DNA of 64,000 nucleotides from an uncultured Steroidobacter sp. Lineage in GTDB: Bacteria > Pseudomonadota > Gammaproteobacteria > Steroidobacterales > Steroidobacteraceae. This document shows, one piece after another, positions 34,328 through 43,183 of the stretch. The stretch lies in contig NZ_CALFXI010000080.1 in NCBI RefSeq assembly GCF_937958065.1, forward strand, positions 1 to 64,000. Direction: 5' to 3'. The first letter of the stretch is position 1. Every line of letters begins with the position of its first letter. The notes under the pieces are model-generated. The model was not told where the DNA came from. It did not search any database and saw only the letters and a program-made list of their open reading frames with translations. Made by a program: the position numbers and the translations under genes.

Positions 34328-35155
34328 ATGGCAACACTCACTGGTCGCACTATCGCCGTTCCCGAGACCCGGGAGCTGGATGTCTTCTCTGCAATGCTCG
34401 AACGCCGGGGCGCGACGGTTCTGCGCTGTCCGCTCGTGGCGATTCTCGACGCGCCCGATCCCAAGCCCATCCTCCAATGGCTGCACGATTTCAATGCCGG
34501 AGCCTGCGACGACCTGATCCTGCTGACAGGTGAAGGCTTGCGTCGCTTGCTCGGCTGCATCGATAAGAACGAGCCATCGCTGCGGGAGCCGTTCGTTCAG
34601 CGTCTGGGTGCGGTCAGAAAGATCACGCGAGGGCCAAAGCCGGCGCGGGCGCTGCGGGAGCTGGGGCTCAAGTCCGACATCGCCGCCGAGTCACCGACCA
34701 CGCAGGGCGTGATCGATTCGCTGCGCGCCGAGAATCTGCAAGGTCGCAGGATCGGGGTGCAATTGTATGGCACTGAACCCAACCGACCTCTGATGGAGTT
34801 CCTGCAAGCGGCAGGAGCGCAGGTGATGACGGTCGCACCATACGTTTACGCCGACAAGCTTGCGGACGAAGCGGTCCGCGATCTGATGCAGAAAATGGCG
34901 GCGGGCGCCGTCGACATCATTGCGTTCACCAGCACGCCGCAGGTGGAGCGCTTGTTCAGCGTCGGTCCGCCGGAGTTGGTGAGAGCCGCGTTCGAAAAGA
35001 CCGAGGTCGCCGCGATCGGCCCCGTCGTCGCCGATGCGCTCAAGCGTCACGAGATTCCGGTGCGGCTGATGCCAGAGGACTCGTTCTTCATGAAGCCGCT
35101 GACCACCGCGATCGAGCAGGGCATCGGCACTCGCAACGGCACGTCGGAAATTTAA
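34328..35155 (+). CDS. Second uroporphyrinogen-III synthase-like (HemD-family) protein
   Basis: A 275-residue HemD-fold protein. The N-terminal GRTIAVPETRELDVFSAMLERRGATVLRCPLVAI and the middle VRKITRGPKPARALRELGLKSDIAAESPTTQGVIDSL match lobes 1 and 2; VDIIAFTSTPQVERLF and VAAIGPVVADALKRHEIPV are the C-terminal signatures. It is clearly a paralogue of hemD (16971). HemD-like second copies often accompany nitrate/nitrite assimilation or sirohaem genes, but none is nearby. It starts 16 bases after the PD40 gene, so the two form an operon. Confidence 0.85.
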   Translation: MATLTGRTIAVPETRELDVFSAMLERRGATVLRCPLVAILDAPDPKPILQWLHDFNAGACDDLILLTGEGLRRLLGCIDKNEPSLREPFVQRLGAVRKITRGPKPARALRELGLKSDIAAESPTTQGVIDSLRAENLQGRRIGVQLYGTEPNRPLMEFLQAAGAQVMTVAPYVYADKLADEAVRDLMQKMAAGAVDIIAFTSTPQVERLFSVGPPELVRAAFEKTEVAAIGPVVADALKRHEIPVRLMPEDSFFMKPLTTAIEQGIGTRNGTSEI

Positions 35156-35190
35156 GAAAAGACCGGCCTTCCCTGGCCGCCGGCGGCAGC

Positions 35191-35957
35191 ATGCGTGAAG
35201 GGGGCGGTTATCTATTTACCGCGCACTTGGTAACGCTGCGTGATCACGCGGCTCAAACTTGCTTCACGGCTCGGCCTCATCGTGGTGTCGACAAAGCGGA
35301 TCGCGAGCGGGCGGTCGCCGATATCGACGACATGATTCCTCTGCTGGACGACGCGCTGCTCGCCAGTCGCGCCGGTGCTGGCGAGCTGGTCGAGGACTGG
35401 TCGAGCTCAGGCAAGTGGTGCGGACGAAGTCGATGATCGTTCCGCGGAGCGAGCGCCGATTCATTTGCAGCCGGTCACGAATCAGGAAGATGCGATCGTG
35501 CTCGGCGACCGCCTGGCGTTGCGTCGGGTCGTGACGAACCTGATCGACAACGATCTGCAGTACGGGCGAGCTGCGCACGTGTGATACGAGCGAGCGATCG
35601 GTGCGGCTGACGGTCGATGACGAAGGGCCGGGCATTCCGCCCGAGCAGCGGGAAGCTCTGCTCGAAGCACTCGTGCGTTTGGAAACGTCTCGCAATCGGC
35701 GTACCGGTGGTGCGGGGCTCGGTCTGGCGGTCGTGCGCAGCCTGGTCGAAGCGCATGGTGGAATCATCAACATCGGCGATGCGCCTGGCGGCGGTGCGCG
35801 CTTCACGGTCAGTCTGCCGATGTTTCACGCTCGAGGCGCAACGGAGTTGTCTCTTTTCTATCTTCTCTCGCCGCCCGATTCCGACGTACAGAATCAAAAC
35901 AGGAATGTCACGTCGAGCTGCGCAAATTTCATGCGCTCCATTGCAATGATTTATTAA
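35191..35957 (+). pseudogene. Broken sensor histidine kinase
   Basis: Three consecutive frames each encode part of one HisKA-HATPase kinase. Frame one has the second dimerisation helix DRERAVADIDDMIPLLDDALLASRAG. After a shift comes the N-box ALRRVVTNLIDNDLQYGRA, and after a stop at 35582-35584 and another shift come the G1 and G2 boxes VDDEGPGIPPEQREALLEAL and GGAGLGLAVVRSLVEAHGGIINIGDAPGGGARFTVSLP. The sensor part and the H-box with its histidine are missing. At least two frameshifts and one stop make it non-functional. Confidence 0.85.
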
Positions 35958-35962
35958 GCGCG

Positions 35963-35992
35963 TTGACCCTCGCTGACAGTGTCACGTACAAC
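35963..35992 (+). promoter_or_regulatory. Sigma-70-like promoter before the TonB-dependent receptor
   Basis: TTGACC (35963-35968), an 18-base spacer and TACAAC (35987-35992), about 180 bases before the receptor ATG. The 215-base gap carries no gene. The position would leave a long untranslated leader. Confidence 0.4.
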
Positions 35993-36172
35993 ACTTCGAG
36001 TGCTTCACAAAGCGCGGCAATGAGCGCCAGACGAGGCATCAAACAAAGTTCGCCGCGACCACGAGCGATGCAGTGTGCGCCTCGCGAGAATGCGGCGAAC
36101 GACTGACGATGAACACGTACCAGCAGTGTTCGCCGAGGCGGCGGGCAACAGCCGCGGTTAGTGGGGGACAAT

Positions 36173-39118
36173 ATGAGCTCGAGTCGCAGTCCGTGGGTCC
36201 GAGACGTCCGCACGTCGCGTGACGTCGTCGCTATCAATAGAAAGTTGCGAGATGGTGTGCGCAATGTGCTTGCAGGTTCGCTTCTGCTTGGCAGTTGCGC
36301 GGCCATGGCACAACAGGCGAGAGACGTCCAGGAACTGGAAGTCATCGTGGTGACCGGCTCGTACATTCAAGGCACGGCCGAAGACGCGGCACTGCCGGTC
36401 GATGTGTTCACCGCCGAAGACCTGCAGATGCAAGGCTCGCCCACCATGGTGGACCTGGTGAAGTCCATTCCCGCCGTGCAGGGCGTGCTCGGCGAATCGA
36501 ATCAATTCGGCTCGGCGCAATCCACTGGCACCAGCAACATCAATCTGCGCGGCATCGGCGCGGTTCGCACGCTGGTGCTGATGAACGGCCGGCGCATCGC
36601 GGGCTCGCCGACGGGCAACGGCGTGGATACGAATCTGCTGCCGATGGCCGCGATCGGTCGCATCGAAGTGCTGAAAGACGGTGCCGCTGCAACCTATGGT
36701 TCCGATGCCGTCGCCGGCGTCGTCAATTTCATCACCAAGACCAATGTCGAAGGCCTGTCGCTCGACGCGTCGTATAGTTACATCGACGGCTCGGATGGCG
36801 ACTACCATGCCAATGCCTTATGGGGTCATCGCGCCGATACGTGGAACGTCATGGTCGCCGCGGGCTACCGTCATCGCTCGGAATTGAATTCGACCGAACG
36901 CGACTGGGCGGTGCGCACCTTCGAGGAGAACCCGCAAAACGGTTTCTCGTCCTTCGGCAATCCAGGTCAATACAACACGACCGCGGCGCCCGGCGTCCCC
37001 GCTCAGACATTCCGCGATCCGGGCTGCTCCGCCCTGGGCGGATTCGAGATCCTGCCCGGCGACGGCTGTCGTTTCCAATACATCACTTTCGACAATCTGG
37101 CCGAGCGCGAAGAGCATTATCAGCTCTACAGCGAATTCAATATGGATATCGGCGAGAAGACCTCGTTCCACTTCGAGGCGCTGTATGCCGTACACGATGC
37201 GCCGGAAGAAAACTCCTCGCCTTCGTACGGTCCGCAACAAGGCGCGAATCTGAGCGCCACGCCGACGACCAACCTGGTCGCGCCGAACTACATCATTCCG
37301 CTGAGCAATCCGGGTCTGAGAGCCATTCTGCCGCTGCTCGATCAAGTGGACCGCGACGCCGTGATGGCGCGCCAGTTCGTGGTCGCGAGCGGTCTGCAGT
37401 GGCGGCCGCTGGGCAACGGCGGCAATCCGCTCACTGGCGAAGGCAAGAAAGACGAGCGTCTGTTCGACGGCTTCCGCGTGTCGGCGGGCTTCAATGGCGA
37501 GTTCGGTCCCGACATCGGCTGGGATGCCGCTGTGACCTACAGCGAGAACACTCGCACCACCAACACGCCGGACATTCTCGCGTATCGCCTGCAGCTTGCA
37601 TTGAATGGCCGGGGTGGACCGAACTGTGCGCCCGGCGGCACCGCGGGCCAGGGCGGGTGTTTGTTCTTCAATCCGTTCTCGAATGCGTTCGCGGGCAATC
37701 CCTCCACCGGCAAGGTCAATGATCTCAATTACGACCCGGTGCTCGCCAACGATCCGGCGGTGATCGACTGGATGTTCGAGAACAACGGCTGGGAAGACAC
37801 GTCCTCGACCCTGGCGGTCGACCTGGTGTTCAACGGCGAGCTGCCCTGGTCGCTGCCGGGCGGTGCGATCGGTTGGGCCTTTGGCGGCCAGTACCGGGAT
37901 GAAGGCTTCGAGCGCAAGGTCAATTTCTGGAGCGACATCGATCAGAATCCCTGCGTCGATACGCCGGTCAACGGCAACATGGGCTGCACCACCCAGTTCG
38001 GCGTGTTCACGTTCTTCGGTCCATTGCGCAATCAGGACCTGACCCGCGATGTGTTCGGTGTGTTCGGCGAAGTGAACCTGCCGTTGCTGGAGTCTTTGCA
38101 GGCACAGGTCGCGTTGCGTTACGAGGATTACGGTGGCCTGGTCGGCTCGACCACGAATCCGAAGCTGTCCTTGCGCTGGCAGGCTCTGGACTGGCTGGCG
38201 TTTCGCGGCTCGGCCGGCAGCACCTTCCGTGGCCCGCAGCAGACGCAGTTGCTGAACGGCTTCAGCACGACGCTGGTCTACACGGGCGTCAATCGTGGCT
38301 ACAAACCCTACGACAACTACGGCAATCCGGATCTGAAGCCGGAGGAGGCCGACACCTTCAATCTCGGCACCCTCGTGCAGGCCGGCAACTTCAAGGCGTC
38401 GCTCGATTACTGGAAATTCAAGTTCAAGAATCCGATCGGCACCGAAGGCGGCACCGAGTTGGTGGCGTCGTTCTTCGGCGTGAATCCGGGAGATCCCAAC
38501 CGCTGTAACGATCCGGCCTACGACGGCTTGCGGCAGCGGTTCACGTTCACGGGCGATACTTGCAGCGCTGACGCGTTGATTCGAACGCGCGTCAACGTGA
38601 TCAATGGACCGGAAGAAAACATTTCCGGCCTGGACGGCAGCTTGTCTTATCTGTTCGAAAGCGTGTTGGGCGGTGACCTGCTGGTGGGTGCCGATGGTTC
38701 ATATACATTGAAGTACGAGCGCGATGCGCTGCTCGTCGCGGGTGTGCTCATTCAAGACAAGGACGACTACGCGGGCACTCGTGGCGGCGCGGGCACGGGC
38801 TCTCTGCCCAAGCTGCGCGGCTCCGCGTATGTGGACTACAGCGCCGGCAATCACGGGTTGCGCTGGACCTCGCGCTACATCGATGGCGTTACGGACGTGC
38901 GCGCCAGCGTGCCGGATGGCTTCCGAGAAGTTGGCTCGTTCCTGACGCACGATCTGGTGTATCGGCTGCAGTTGCCCTCGGACACCACGTTCACCGCGTC
39001 GGTGATCAATCTCACCGATCGCGATCCGCCGCTGGTGCGACTGGATCTGAGCTACGACCCGTTCATCGGCAATCCGCTCGGCCGCTATTTCAAGATCGCC
39101 GCCATCAAGCAGTTCTGA
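36173..39118 (+). CDS. TonB-dependent outer-membrane receptor
   Basis: A 981-residue receptor that imports a large substrate through the outer membrane using TonB energy. An unusually long N-region precedes the signal hydrophobic core (NVLAGSLLLGSCAAMA, about residues 31-46). The TonB box-like LEVIVVTGS is followed by the plug domain (INLRGIGAVRTLVLMNGRR, DGAAATYGSDAVAGVVNFITK) and a 22-strand-type barrel ending in Phe (YFKIAAIKQF). ATG 36173 follows GGGGGAC. The length and the plug match the oligosaccharide/steroid-type receptors abundant in Xanthomonadales-related bacteria; the substrate is unknown. It lies between a dead kinase and a LysR gene. Confidence 0.95.
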   Translation: MSSSRSPWVRDVRTSRDVVAINRKLRDGVRNVLAGSLLLGSCAAMAQQARDVQELEVIVVTGSYIQGTAEDAALPVDVFTAEDLQMQGSPTMVDLVKSIPAVQGVLGESNQFGSAQSTGTSNINLRGIGAVRTLVLMNGRRIAGSPTGNGVDTNLLPMAAIGRIEVLKDGAAATYGSDAVAGVVNFITKTNVEGLSLDASYSYIDGSDGDYHANALWGHRADTWNVMVAAGYRHRSELNSTERDWAVRTFEENPQNGFSSFGNPGQYNTTAAPGVPAQTFRDPGCSALGGFEILPGDGCRFQYITFDNLAEREEHYQLYSEFNMDIGEKTSFHFEALYAVHDAPEENSSPSYGPQQGANLSATPTTNLVAPNYIIPLSNPGLRAILPLLDQVDRDAVMARQFVVASGLQWRPLGNGGNPLTGEGKKDERLFDGFRVSAGFNGEFGPDIGWDAAVTYSENTRTTNTPDILAYRLQLALNGRGGPNCAPGGTAGQGGCLFFNPFSNAFAGNPSTGKVNDLNYDPVLANDPAVIDWMFENNGWEDTSSTLAVDLVFNGELPWSLPGGAIGWAFGGQYRDEGFERKVNFWSDIDQNPCVDTPVNGNMGCTTQFGVFTFFGPLRNQDLTRDVFGVFGEVNLPLLESLQAQVALRYEDYGGLVGSTTNPKLSLRWQALDWLAFRGSAGSTFRGPQQTQLLNGFSTTLVYTGVNRGYKPYDNYGNPDLKPEEADTFNLGTLVQAGNFKASLDYWKFKFKNPIGTEGGTELVASFFGVNPGDPNRCNDPAYDGLRQRFTFTGDTCSADALIRTRVNVINGPEENISGLDGSLSYLFESVLGGDLLVGADGSYTLKYERDALLVAGVLIQDKDDYAGTRGGAGTGSLPKLRGSAYVDYSAGNHGLRWTSRYIDGVTDVRASVPDGFREVGSFLTHDLVYRLQLPSDTTFTASVINLTDRDPPLVRLDLSYDPFIGNPLGRYFKIAAIKQF

Positions 39119-39135
39119 TTCGGTCGGCGCCCGAA

Positions 39136-39170
39136 ACAAAACGCCGCTCCCTCGAGAGCGGCGTTTTCGT
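39136..39170. terminator. Bidirectional intrinsic terminator
   Basis: A perfect ten-base stem AACGCCGCTC/GAGCGGCGTT (39140-39149 and 39156-39165) with loop CCTCGA, then TTCG on the + side and an A-rich flank giving U's on the minus side. It lies between the receptor and the convergent LysR gene and serves both. Confidence 0.85.
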
Positions 39171-39175
39171 TTGCA

Positions 39176-40099
39176 TCAGTCCTCGAGCGTCCAGCCTTTC
39201 TCCCACGGCGGTTCCGGCCCGAAAGTGGTTGCGACGAAGTCGACGAACGCGCGCACTTTCGGCATCAGGTTGCGCCGTTCCGGATAGACCGCGTGCACGG
39301 CAATCTCCGGCGGCCTGAACTTGCACAGCAGCGGCTTCAACTCACCCGAGCGCAGTTGATCGCCCAGATAGAACGTCGGCAGCTGGATGATGCCGCCGCC
39401 CGCGATCGCCACGGCGCGGTTGACCAGCCCGTTGTTGGTATGCAGATTGCCGTTCACCGGCACCACGTGCTCCTGACCTTCGCTATCGGTGAAGCGCCAT
39501 TCGCGAGGCGCGCTGAGCGGCGTATAGAGAATGCAGTTGTGCTCGAGCAGATCTTCGGGGCGCTCCGGTGTGCCGTGCTTCGCCAGGTAGGCGGGCGAGG
39601 CGCAGATGACTTGTTTGGTAGGCGCGATCTTGCGGGCGATCAGGTTCGAATCGCGCAGCCGTCCGATGCGGATCGCGACGTCCAGGCCTTCCTCCACCAG
39701 ATCGACCTGCCGATCGTCCAGGCTCAGCTCGACGGTCACGCCGGGATAGCGCTCCATGAACGTTTGTATCGCCGGGCCGAGCTGCAGGATGCTGAAGGAC
39801 ATCGGCGCCGACACGCGCAGCGTGCCGCGTGGCTCCGTTTGAAAACGCGCGACTTCCAGCTCGGCATTCTCGATCTCGCGCAGCGCGCTGCCGGTGCGGC
39901 GGAACAACTCCGAACCGGCTTCGGTGAGGCTGAGGCGGCGAGTGGTGCGGTTCAACAGGCGCGCGCCCAGTTTTTCCTCCAGGCGGGTGATCGCCTTGCT
40001 GACGACGGGTTGTGACATTTCCAGCGCTTCGGCCGCGGCCGTGAAGCTGGAAAGCTCGACTACTTTGACGAAGATGGCGATGTCGGTGAGGTTTTGCAT
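39176..40099 (-). CDS. LysR family transcriptional regulator
   Basis: A 307-residue LysR regulator. Its N-terminal winged helix (LTDIAIFVKVVELSSFTAAAEALEMSQPVVSKAITRLEEKLGARLLNRTTRRLSLTEAG) is followed by the periplasmic-binding-like effector domain (RGTLRVSAPMSFSILQLGP, IRIGRLRDSNLIARKIAPTK). It belongs to the YafC/CrgA-like group that commonly activates a divergent gene. The divergent neighbours, 118 bases away, are a rhodanese and a DoxX gene, its likely targets. Confidence 0.94.
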   Translation of the reverse strand: MQNLTDIAIFVKVVELSSFTAAAEALEMSQPVVSKAITRLEEKLGARLLNRTTRRLSLTEAGSELFRRTGSALREIENAELEVARFQTEPRGTLRVSAPMSFSILQLGPAIQTFMERYPGVTVELSLDDRQVDLVEEGLDVAIRIGRLRDSNLIARKIAPTKQVICASPAYLAKHGTPERPEDLLEHNCILYTPLSAPREWRFTDSEGQEHVVPVNGNLHTNNGLVNRAVAIAGGGIIQLPTFYLGDQLRSGELKPLLCKFRPPEIAVHAVYPERRNLMPKVRAFVDFVATTFGPEPPWEKGWTLED

Positions 40100-40217
40100 T
40101 TGGCTCGATTCGGGGAATAAATCCCATGCCGCCAGGGCCGATGATCCGGCGCCCGCGGCTCACTAACGTAGCACCCCTCGGGTCGGGCGTCGCCTGGCCG
40201 TCATTCAAGGTGCTGTC

Positions 40218-40580
40218 ATGTCCACTCAGGATACGCTTCAGGCACGGGACTTTTTCGCCCAGAAGCTCGCCTTTCTCACCGGTCCGTACGAGCTGCACGG
40301 TCAGCTGCGGCGGAACGAGCCCGTCACCATCGTCGATGTGCGCCTGCCCAGCGATTATCAGGCCGGCCACATTCCCGGCGCCATCAACCTGCCGCAAGGC
40401 AAGTGGCACACGCTGGCCGGCCTCAGAAAAGATCGTACCGCGGTCCTGTACTGCTACAGCCAGACCTGCAAGCTCGCCGCCGCTGCGGCCGTCGAGCTGG
40501 CTTCGGCGGGCATTCCCGTCATGGAAATGGAGGGCGGCTTCGACGCCTGGGTGAAGAGCGAGTTGCCGGTCGAGCGTTGA
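40218..40580 (+). CDS. Rhodanese-like domain protein
   Basis: A 120-residue cytoplasmic single-domain rhodanese. The VTIVDVRLPSDYQAGHIPGAINLP N-terminal signature is intact, and the active-site cysteine is in AVLYCYSQTCKLAAAAA (Cys79, with a second Cys84 in the loop). GIPVMEMEGGFDAWVKSELPV is the C-terminal signature. Two cysteines in the loop are unusual; they could form a disulfide or persulfide relay. A DoxX-family gene follows 53 bases later, suggesting a small thiol or sulfur-handling operon under the divergent LysR. Confidence 0.9.
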   Translation: MSTQDTLQARDFFAQKLAFLTGPYELHGQLRRNEPVTIVDVRLPSDYQAGHIPGAINLPQGKWHTLAGLRKDRTAVLYCYSQTCKLAAAAAVELASAGIPVMEMEGGFDAWVKSELPVER

Positions 40581-40633
40581 GCGCCCGGCCGAATCACGAG
40601 TGCATTGATCAATTACGTTCGAGAGGTGCTGTC

Positions 40634-41050
40634 ATGTTTACCAGTCCACAACAGGCCGGCAATGCGTTGCTACGCATTTCGCTGGGCCTCATGTTCATTG
40701 CTCATGGTCTGATTCTGAAGTTCTTCATGTTCACGCTCGCGGGTACGGCGCAGTACTTTGCGTCCATCGGCCTGCCCGGGCCGCTGGCGTACGTGGTGTT
40801 CGCGCTGGAAACGGTCGGCGGTGTGCTGTTGCTGATCAACTATCGGACCCGCTGGGTCGCGCTTGGTTTGATCCCGGTGCTGCTGGGCGCGTTGTGGGTG
40901 CACGTGGGCAACGGCTGGGTATTCAGCAATGCCGGCGGTGGCTGGGAATATCCGGTGTTCTTGATCGTCATCAGTGCGGTGGTGGCGTTGCAGGCGGCAC
41001 CGGCGCACGACAAGCGCTCGCTCGGTTCGGCGCAACCGACGCTCGCTTGA
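40634..41050 (+). CDS. DoxX family membrane protein
   Basis: A 138-residue inner-membrane protein of the DoxX family with four hydrophobic helices: LLRISLGLMFIAHGLI, GPLAYVVFALETVGGVLLLI, WVALGLIPVLLGALWVHV and PVFLIVISAVVALQAA. Members are linked to quinone-linked oxidation and thiol stress, but most, including this one, are untested. ATG 40634 follows GAGAGGTGCTGTC. It ends just before a strong hairpin (41059-41089). Confidence 0.9.
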   Translation: MFTSPQQAGNALLRISLGLMFIAHGLILKFFMFTLAGTAQYFASIGLPGPLAYVVFALETVGGVLLLINYRTRWVALGLIPVLLGALWVHVGNGWVFSNAGGGWEYPVFLIVISAVVALQAAPAHDKRSLGSAQPTLA

Positions 41051-41058
41051 GTCTCCGA

Positions 41059-41089
41059 ACCCGGCCCTTCCCGAGCGGAAGGGCCGGGT
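41059..41089. terminator. Hairpin terminator between DoxX and LysR genes
   Basis: A perfect 13-bp stem ACCCGGCCCTTCC/GGAAGGGCCGGGT with loop CGAGC, between convergent genes. There is no T-tract, so it may act as a pause or 3'-end protector as much as a terminator. Confidence 0.6.
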
Positions 41090-41099
41090 GATCATCGGC

Positions 41100-42020
41100 T
41101 CATTGCGGTTCGAGGCGCTCGCCTTCGGGTGGCGGGAACTGGCTGCAGACTTCGCGTAACCAATCGCGGAAGCGAATCACCTTGGGCACTTCGAAGTTAT
41201 GAGCCGGCGCGACGAAATAATAAGAGTTGTGCTGTCTCACGCTCTGCGTCGAGGGGCGCACCAGGCGTCCCGCCGCGAGATCGCCCGCGACCAGCGACCA
41301 TCTCGCCAGCACCAGCCCATGACCTTGTTCCGCCGCTGCCAGCACCGACGCGGAGTCGTCGAGGATCGGGCCACGCTCGATCCGAGTCGTGTCGCCGCCT
41401 ACCCGGCGCAGCCAGTCCATCCAGGGCTCGCTGGCGCTGTGTAGCAGTGGATATTTGTTCAGATCGCCCAGCGTCGCGATGGGGCCGAGCTTCGCGTACA
41501 GCGCGGGGCTCGCGACCGGAAACACCCAATCGTCGAGCATCTTCTCCGCCTGCAGCTGCGGCCAGCTGCCCGAGCCGTAGCGGACCGCCGCGTGGAAATC
41601 GGTCTGCATGAAATCGACCAGCTCGCGGCTTGCGCTGAAGCGCAGATCGACCTCGGGATGCTTTTGATAGAAATCGCCCAGTCGCGGCAGCAGCCACTTC
41701 TGCAGAAACGAGCCGAGCAGACTGATGTTCAGCAAGCCGCTGCTGCGGTCGAGACGCAATTGATCGACCGCGCGCGTCAACTCGCCCATGCCTCGTTGCA
41801 CACCCGGCAACAAACGCGCACCCTGTGGCGTGAGTCGCACCGAGCGGCTGTGCCGGACGAACAGCGGCGTCTCCAGGAATTCTTCGAGCGACTTGATATG
41901 CGAGCTGACCGCCGCGGTCGTGACGTTCAGGGACTGAGCCGCGCCGGTAAAGCTCAAATGGGCGGCGACGGCTTCGAAGGCCCGCAGGGCATTCAAAGGC
42001 AATTTGTGGTCAGCGCTCAT
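41100..42020 (-). CDS. LysR family regulator (GcvA-like)
   Basis: A 306-residue LysR regulator of the GcvA group. Its DNA-binding region is LPLNALRAFEAVAAHLSFTGAAQSLNVTTAAVSSHIKSLEEFLETPLFVRHSRSVRLTPQG and its effector domain ends with GLVLARWSLVAGDLAAGRLVRP. GcvA-type proteins often control divergent genes; the acetyltransferase gene starts 140 bases away in the other direction and is a candidate target. Confidence 0.93.
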   Translation of the reverse strand: MSADHKLPLNALRAFEAVAAHLSFTGAAQSLNVTTAAVSSHIKSLEEFLETPLFVRHSRSVRLTPQGARLLPGVQRGMGELTRAVDQLRLDRSSGLLNISLLGSFLQKWLLPRLGDFYQKHPEVDLRFSASRELVDFMQTDFHAAVRYGSGSWPQLQAEKMLDDWVFPVASPALYAKLGPIATLGDLNKYPLLHSASEPWMDWLRRVGGDTTRIERGPILDDSASVLAAAEQGHGLVLARWSLVAGDLAAGRLVRPSTQSVRQHNSYYFVAPAHNFEVPKVIRFRDWLREVCSQFPPPEGERLEPQ

Positions 42021-42160
42021 CGTTCCGCCGCTTCGTTCAAAATTCTTTTAATCCTTGAACCCGAAACGCCACACGAACACTCGCAAGTGCAGCGAAAATA
42101 TATCGATTCACTTAATGATGCAAGGTACGATGTCCAGCCTTCGACAATGGGGAGCGAGCC

Positions 42161-42652
42161 ATGACCAGCCTGCACATTGAGCCGGCCACGCCGGCCGACG
42201 TGCCGACCATCCTGCAGTTGATTCGCGAGCTCGCGGAGTTCGAGCATCTGTTGCATGAAGTGACGGCGACCGAGGAGCAGTTGCTCGAACACTTGTTCGG
42301 CGCGAAACCGAAGGTCGAAGTGATCATGGGACGGCTGCAGCCGGGCGGCGAGGTCGCGGGCTTCGCGCTTTTCTTCCACAACTTTTCGACGTTCCTCGGC
42401 AAGCCCGGGATCTATCTCGAAGACTTGTATGTCCGTCAGCAGTATCGCGGCCACGGCTATGGCGGGCAGCTGCTGCGCCATCTGGCCGGGATCGCGCTCG
42501 AGCGCGATTGCGGTCGGCTGGAATGGTCGGTGCTCGATTGGAATCAGCGCGCCATCGATTTCTACAAGAGCCTCGGCGCGGTGCCGATGAACGAGTGGAC
42601 CATCTATCGGGTCACCGGCCCGGCGCTGCAAAAGCTCGGCAACGGCAGCTGA
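42161..42652 (+). CDS. GNAT family N-acetyltransferase
   Basis: A 163-residue acetyltransferase. The acetyl-CoA binding signature is LEDLYVRQQYRGHGYGGQLLRHLAGIALERDC, followed by LEWSVLDWNQRAIDFYKSLGAVPMNEWTIYRVTG. The whole-length pattern matches the SSAT-like (spermidine/polyamine acetyltransferase-related) group of GNAT proteins, though the acceptor in bacteria is generally unknown. ATG 42161 follows GGGGAGCGAGCC. Confidence 0.93.
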   Translation: MTSLHIEPATPADVPTILQLIRELAEFEHLLHEVTATEEQLLEHLFGAKPKVEVIMGRLQPGGEVAGFALFFHNFSTFLGKPGIYLEDLYVRQQYRGHGYGGQLLRHLAGIALERDCGRLEWSVLDWNQRAIDFYKSLGAVPMNEWTIYRVTGPALQKLGNGS

Positions 42653-42786
42653 GCTGCGTTTGGCAATCGAAGCTCTCGATCAGACCGATCGGAAATAACT
42701 GCGGAGCGAGCGCGCGCGATCGCGACCAACGTGCTGGCAACCGACACGCACGCAGTGTATTTTCCGGCGCGAGTGGAGTCGACCCG

Positions 42787-42816
42787 CCGACAGGAAGTGG
42801 GCGGCGGCTCTATAAA
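42787..42816 (+). promoter_or_regulatory. Sigma-70-like promoter before the truncated LysR gene
   Basis: CCGACA (42787-42792) and TATAAA (42811-42816) with an 18-base spacer, 27 bases before the ATG at 42843. The remaining part of the gap from 42653 has no supported gene. Confidence 0.4.
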
Positions 42817-42842
42817 TTTCGCGCTGGACCAACGAGGGTCGC

Positions 42843-43172
42843 ATGTCCATTCGCGCCTTGCGCTACCTCATCGCACTTGCCGAGTGCCTGAACTTCACCC
42901 GCGCGGCGGAGCGGTGCTCCGTCACTCAATCGACGTTGAGCATTCAGCTGCGCAAACTCGAAGAGTATCTCGGCGTGCGTTTGTTCGAGCGCGACCGCTC
43001 GCATGTCGCACTCACTGAGGATGGACGCAAAGTGCTCCGCTTCGCTCGCGTGGCCGTTCGCGCCGCCGATCGCATCGTGTGCGTCGGCCGCGATGCTCGC
43101 GGTCGCTCCGCCGCGCTCGGCACGGAGGCGCTTATTGAAGAGATCAATTGTCAGCGCGTGCCCATCGATTAG
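42843..43172 (+). pseudogene. Truncated OxyR-like LysR regulator
   Basis: A 109-residue frame covering only the winged-helix DNA-binding domain of a LysR protein: SIRALRYLIALAECLNFTRAAERCSVTQSTLSIQLRKLEEYLGVRLFERDRSHVALTEDG. The RYLIALAE and QSTLSIQLRKLEEYLGV spacing is OxyR/CysB-like. The frame goes on for some 40 residues without effector-domain similarity and stops at 43170, where about 200 more residues would be expected. Either a C-terminal deletion left a pseudogene or a stand-alone HTH protein persists. It sits directly upstream of a peroxidase gene. Confidence 0.75.
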
Positions 43173-43183
43173 ACTTTGTCTAA
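43169..43183. promoter_or_regulatory. Palindrome upstream of the peroxidase operon
   Basis: TTAGAC-TTT-GTCTAA is a perfect inverted repeat overlapping the LysR remnant stop, followed by a third half-site TTTAGAC (43184-43190). It lies 54 bases before the peroxidase ATG, where an operator or an OxyR-type box might be. No transcription factor can be assigned. Confidence 0.35.
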
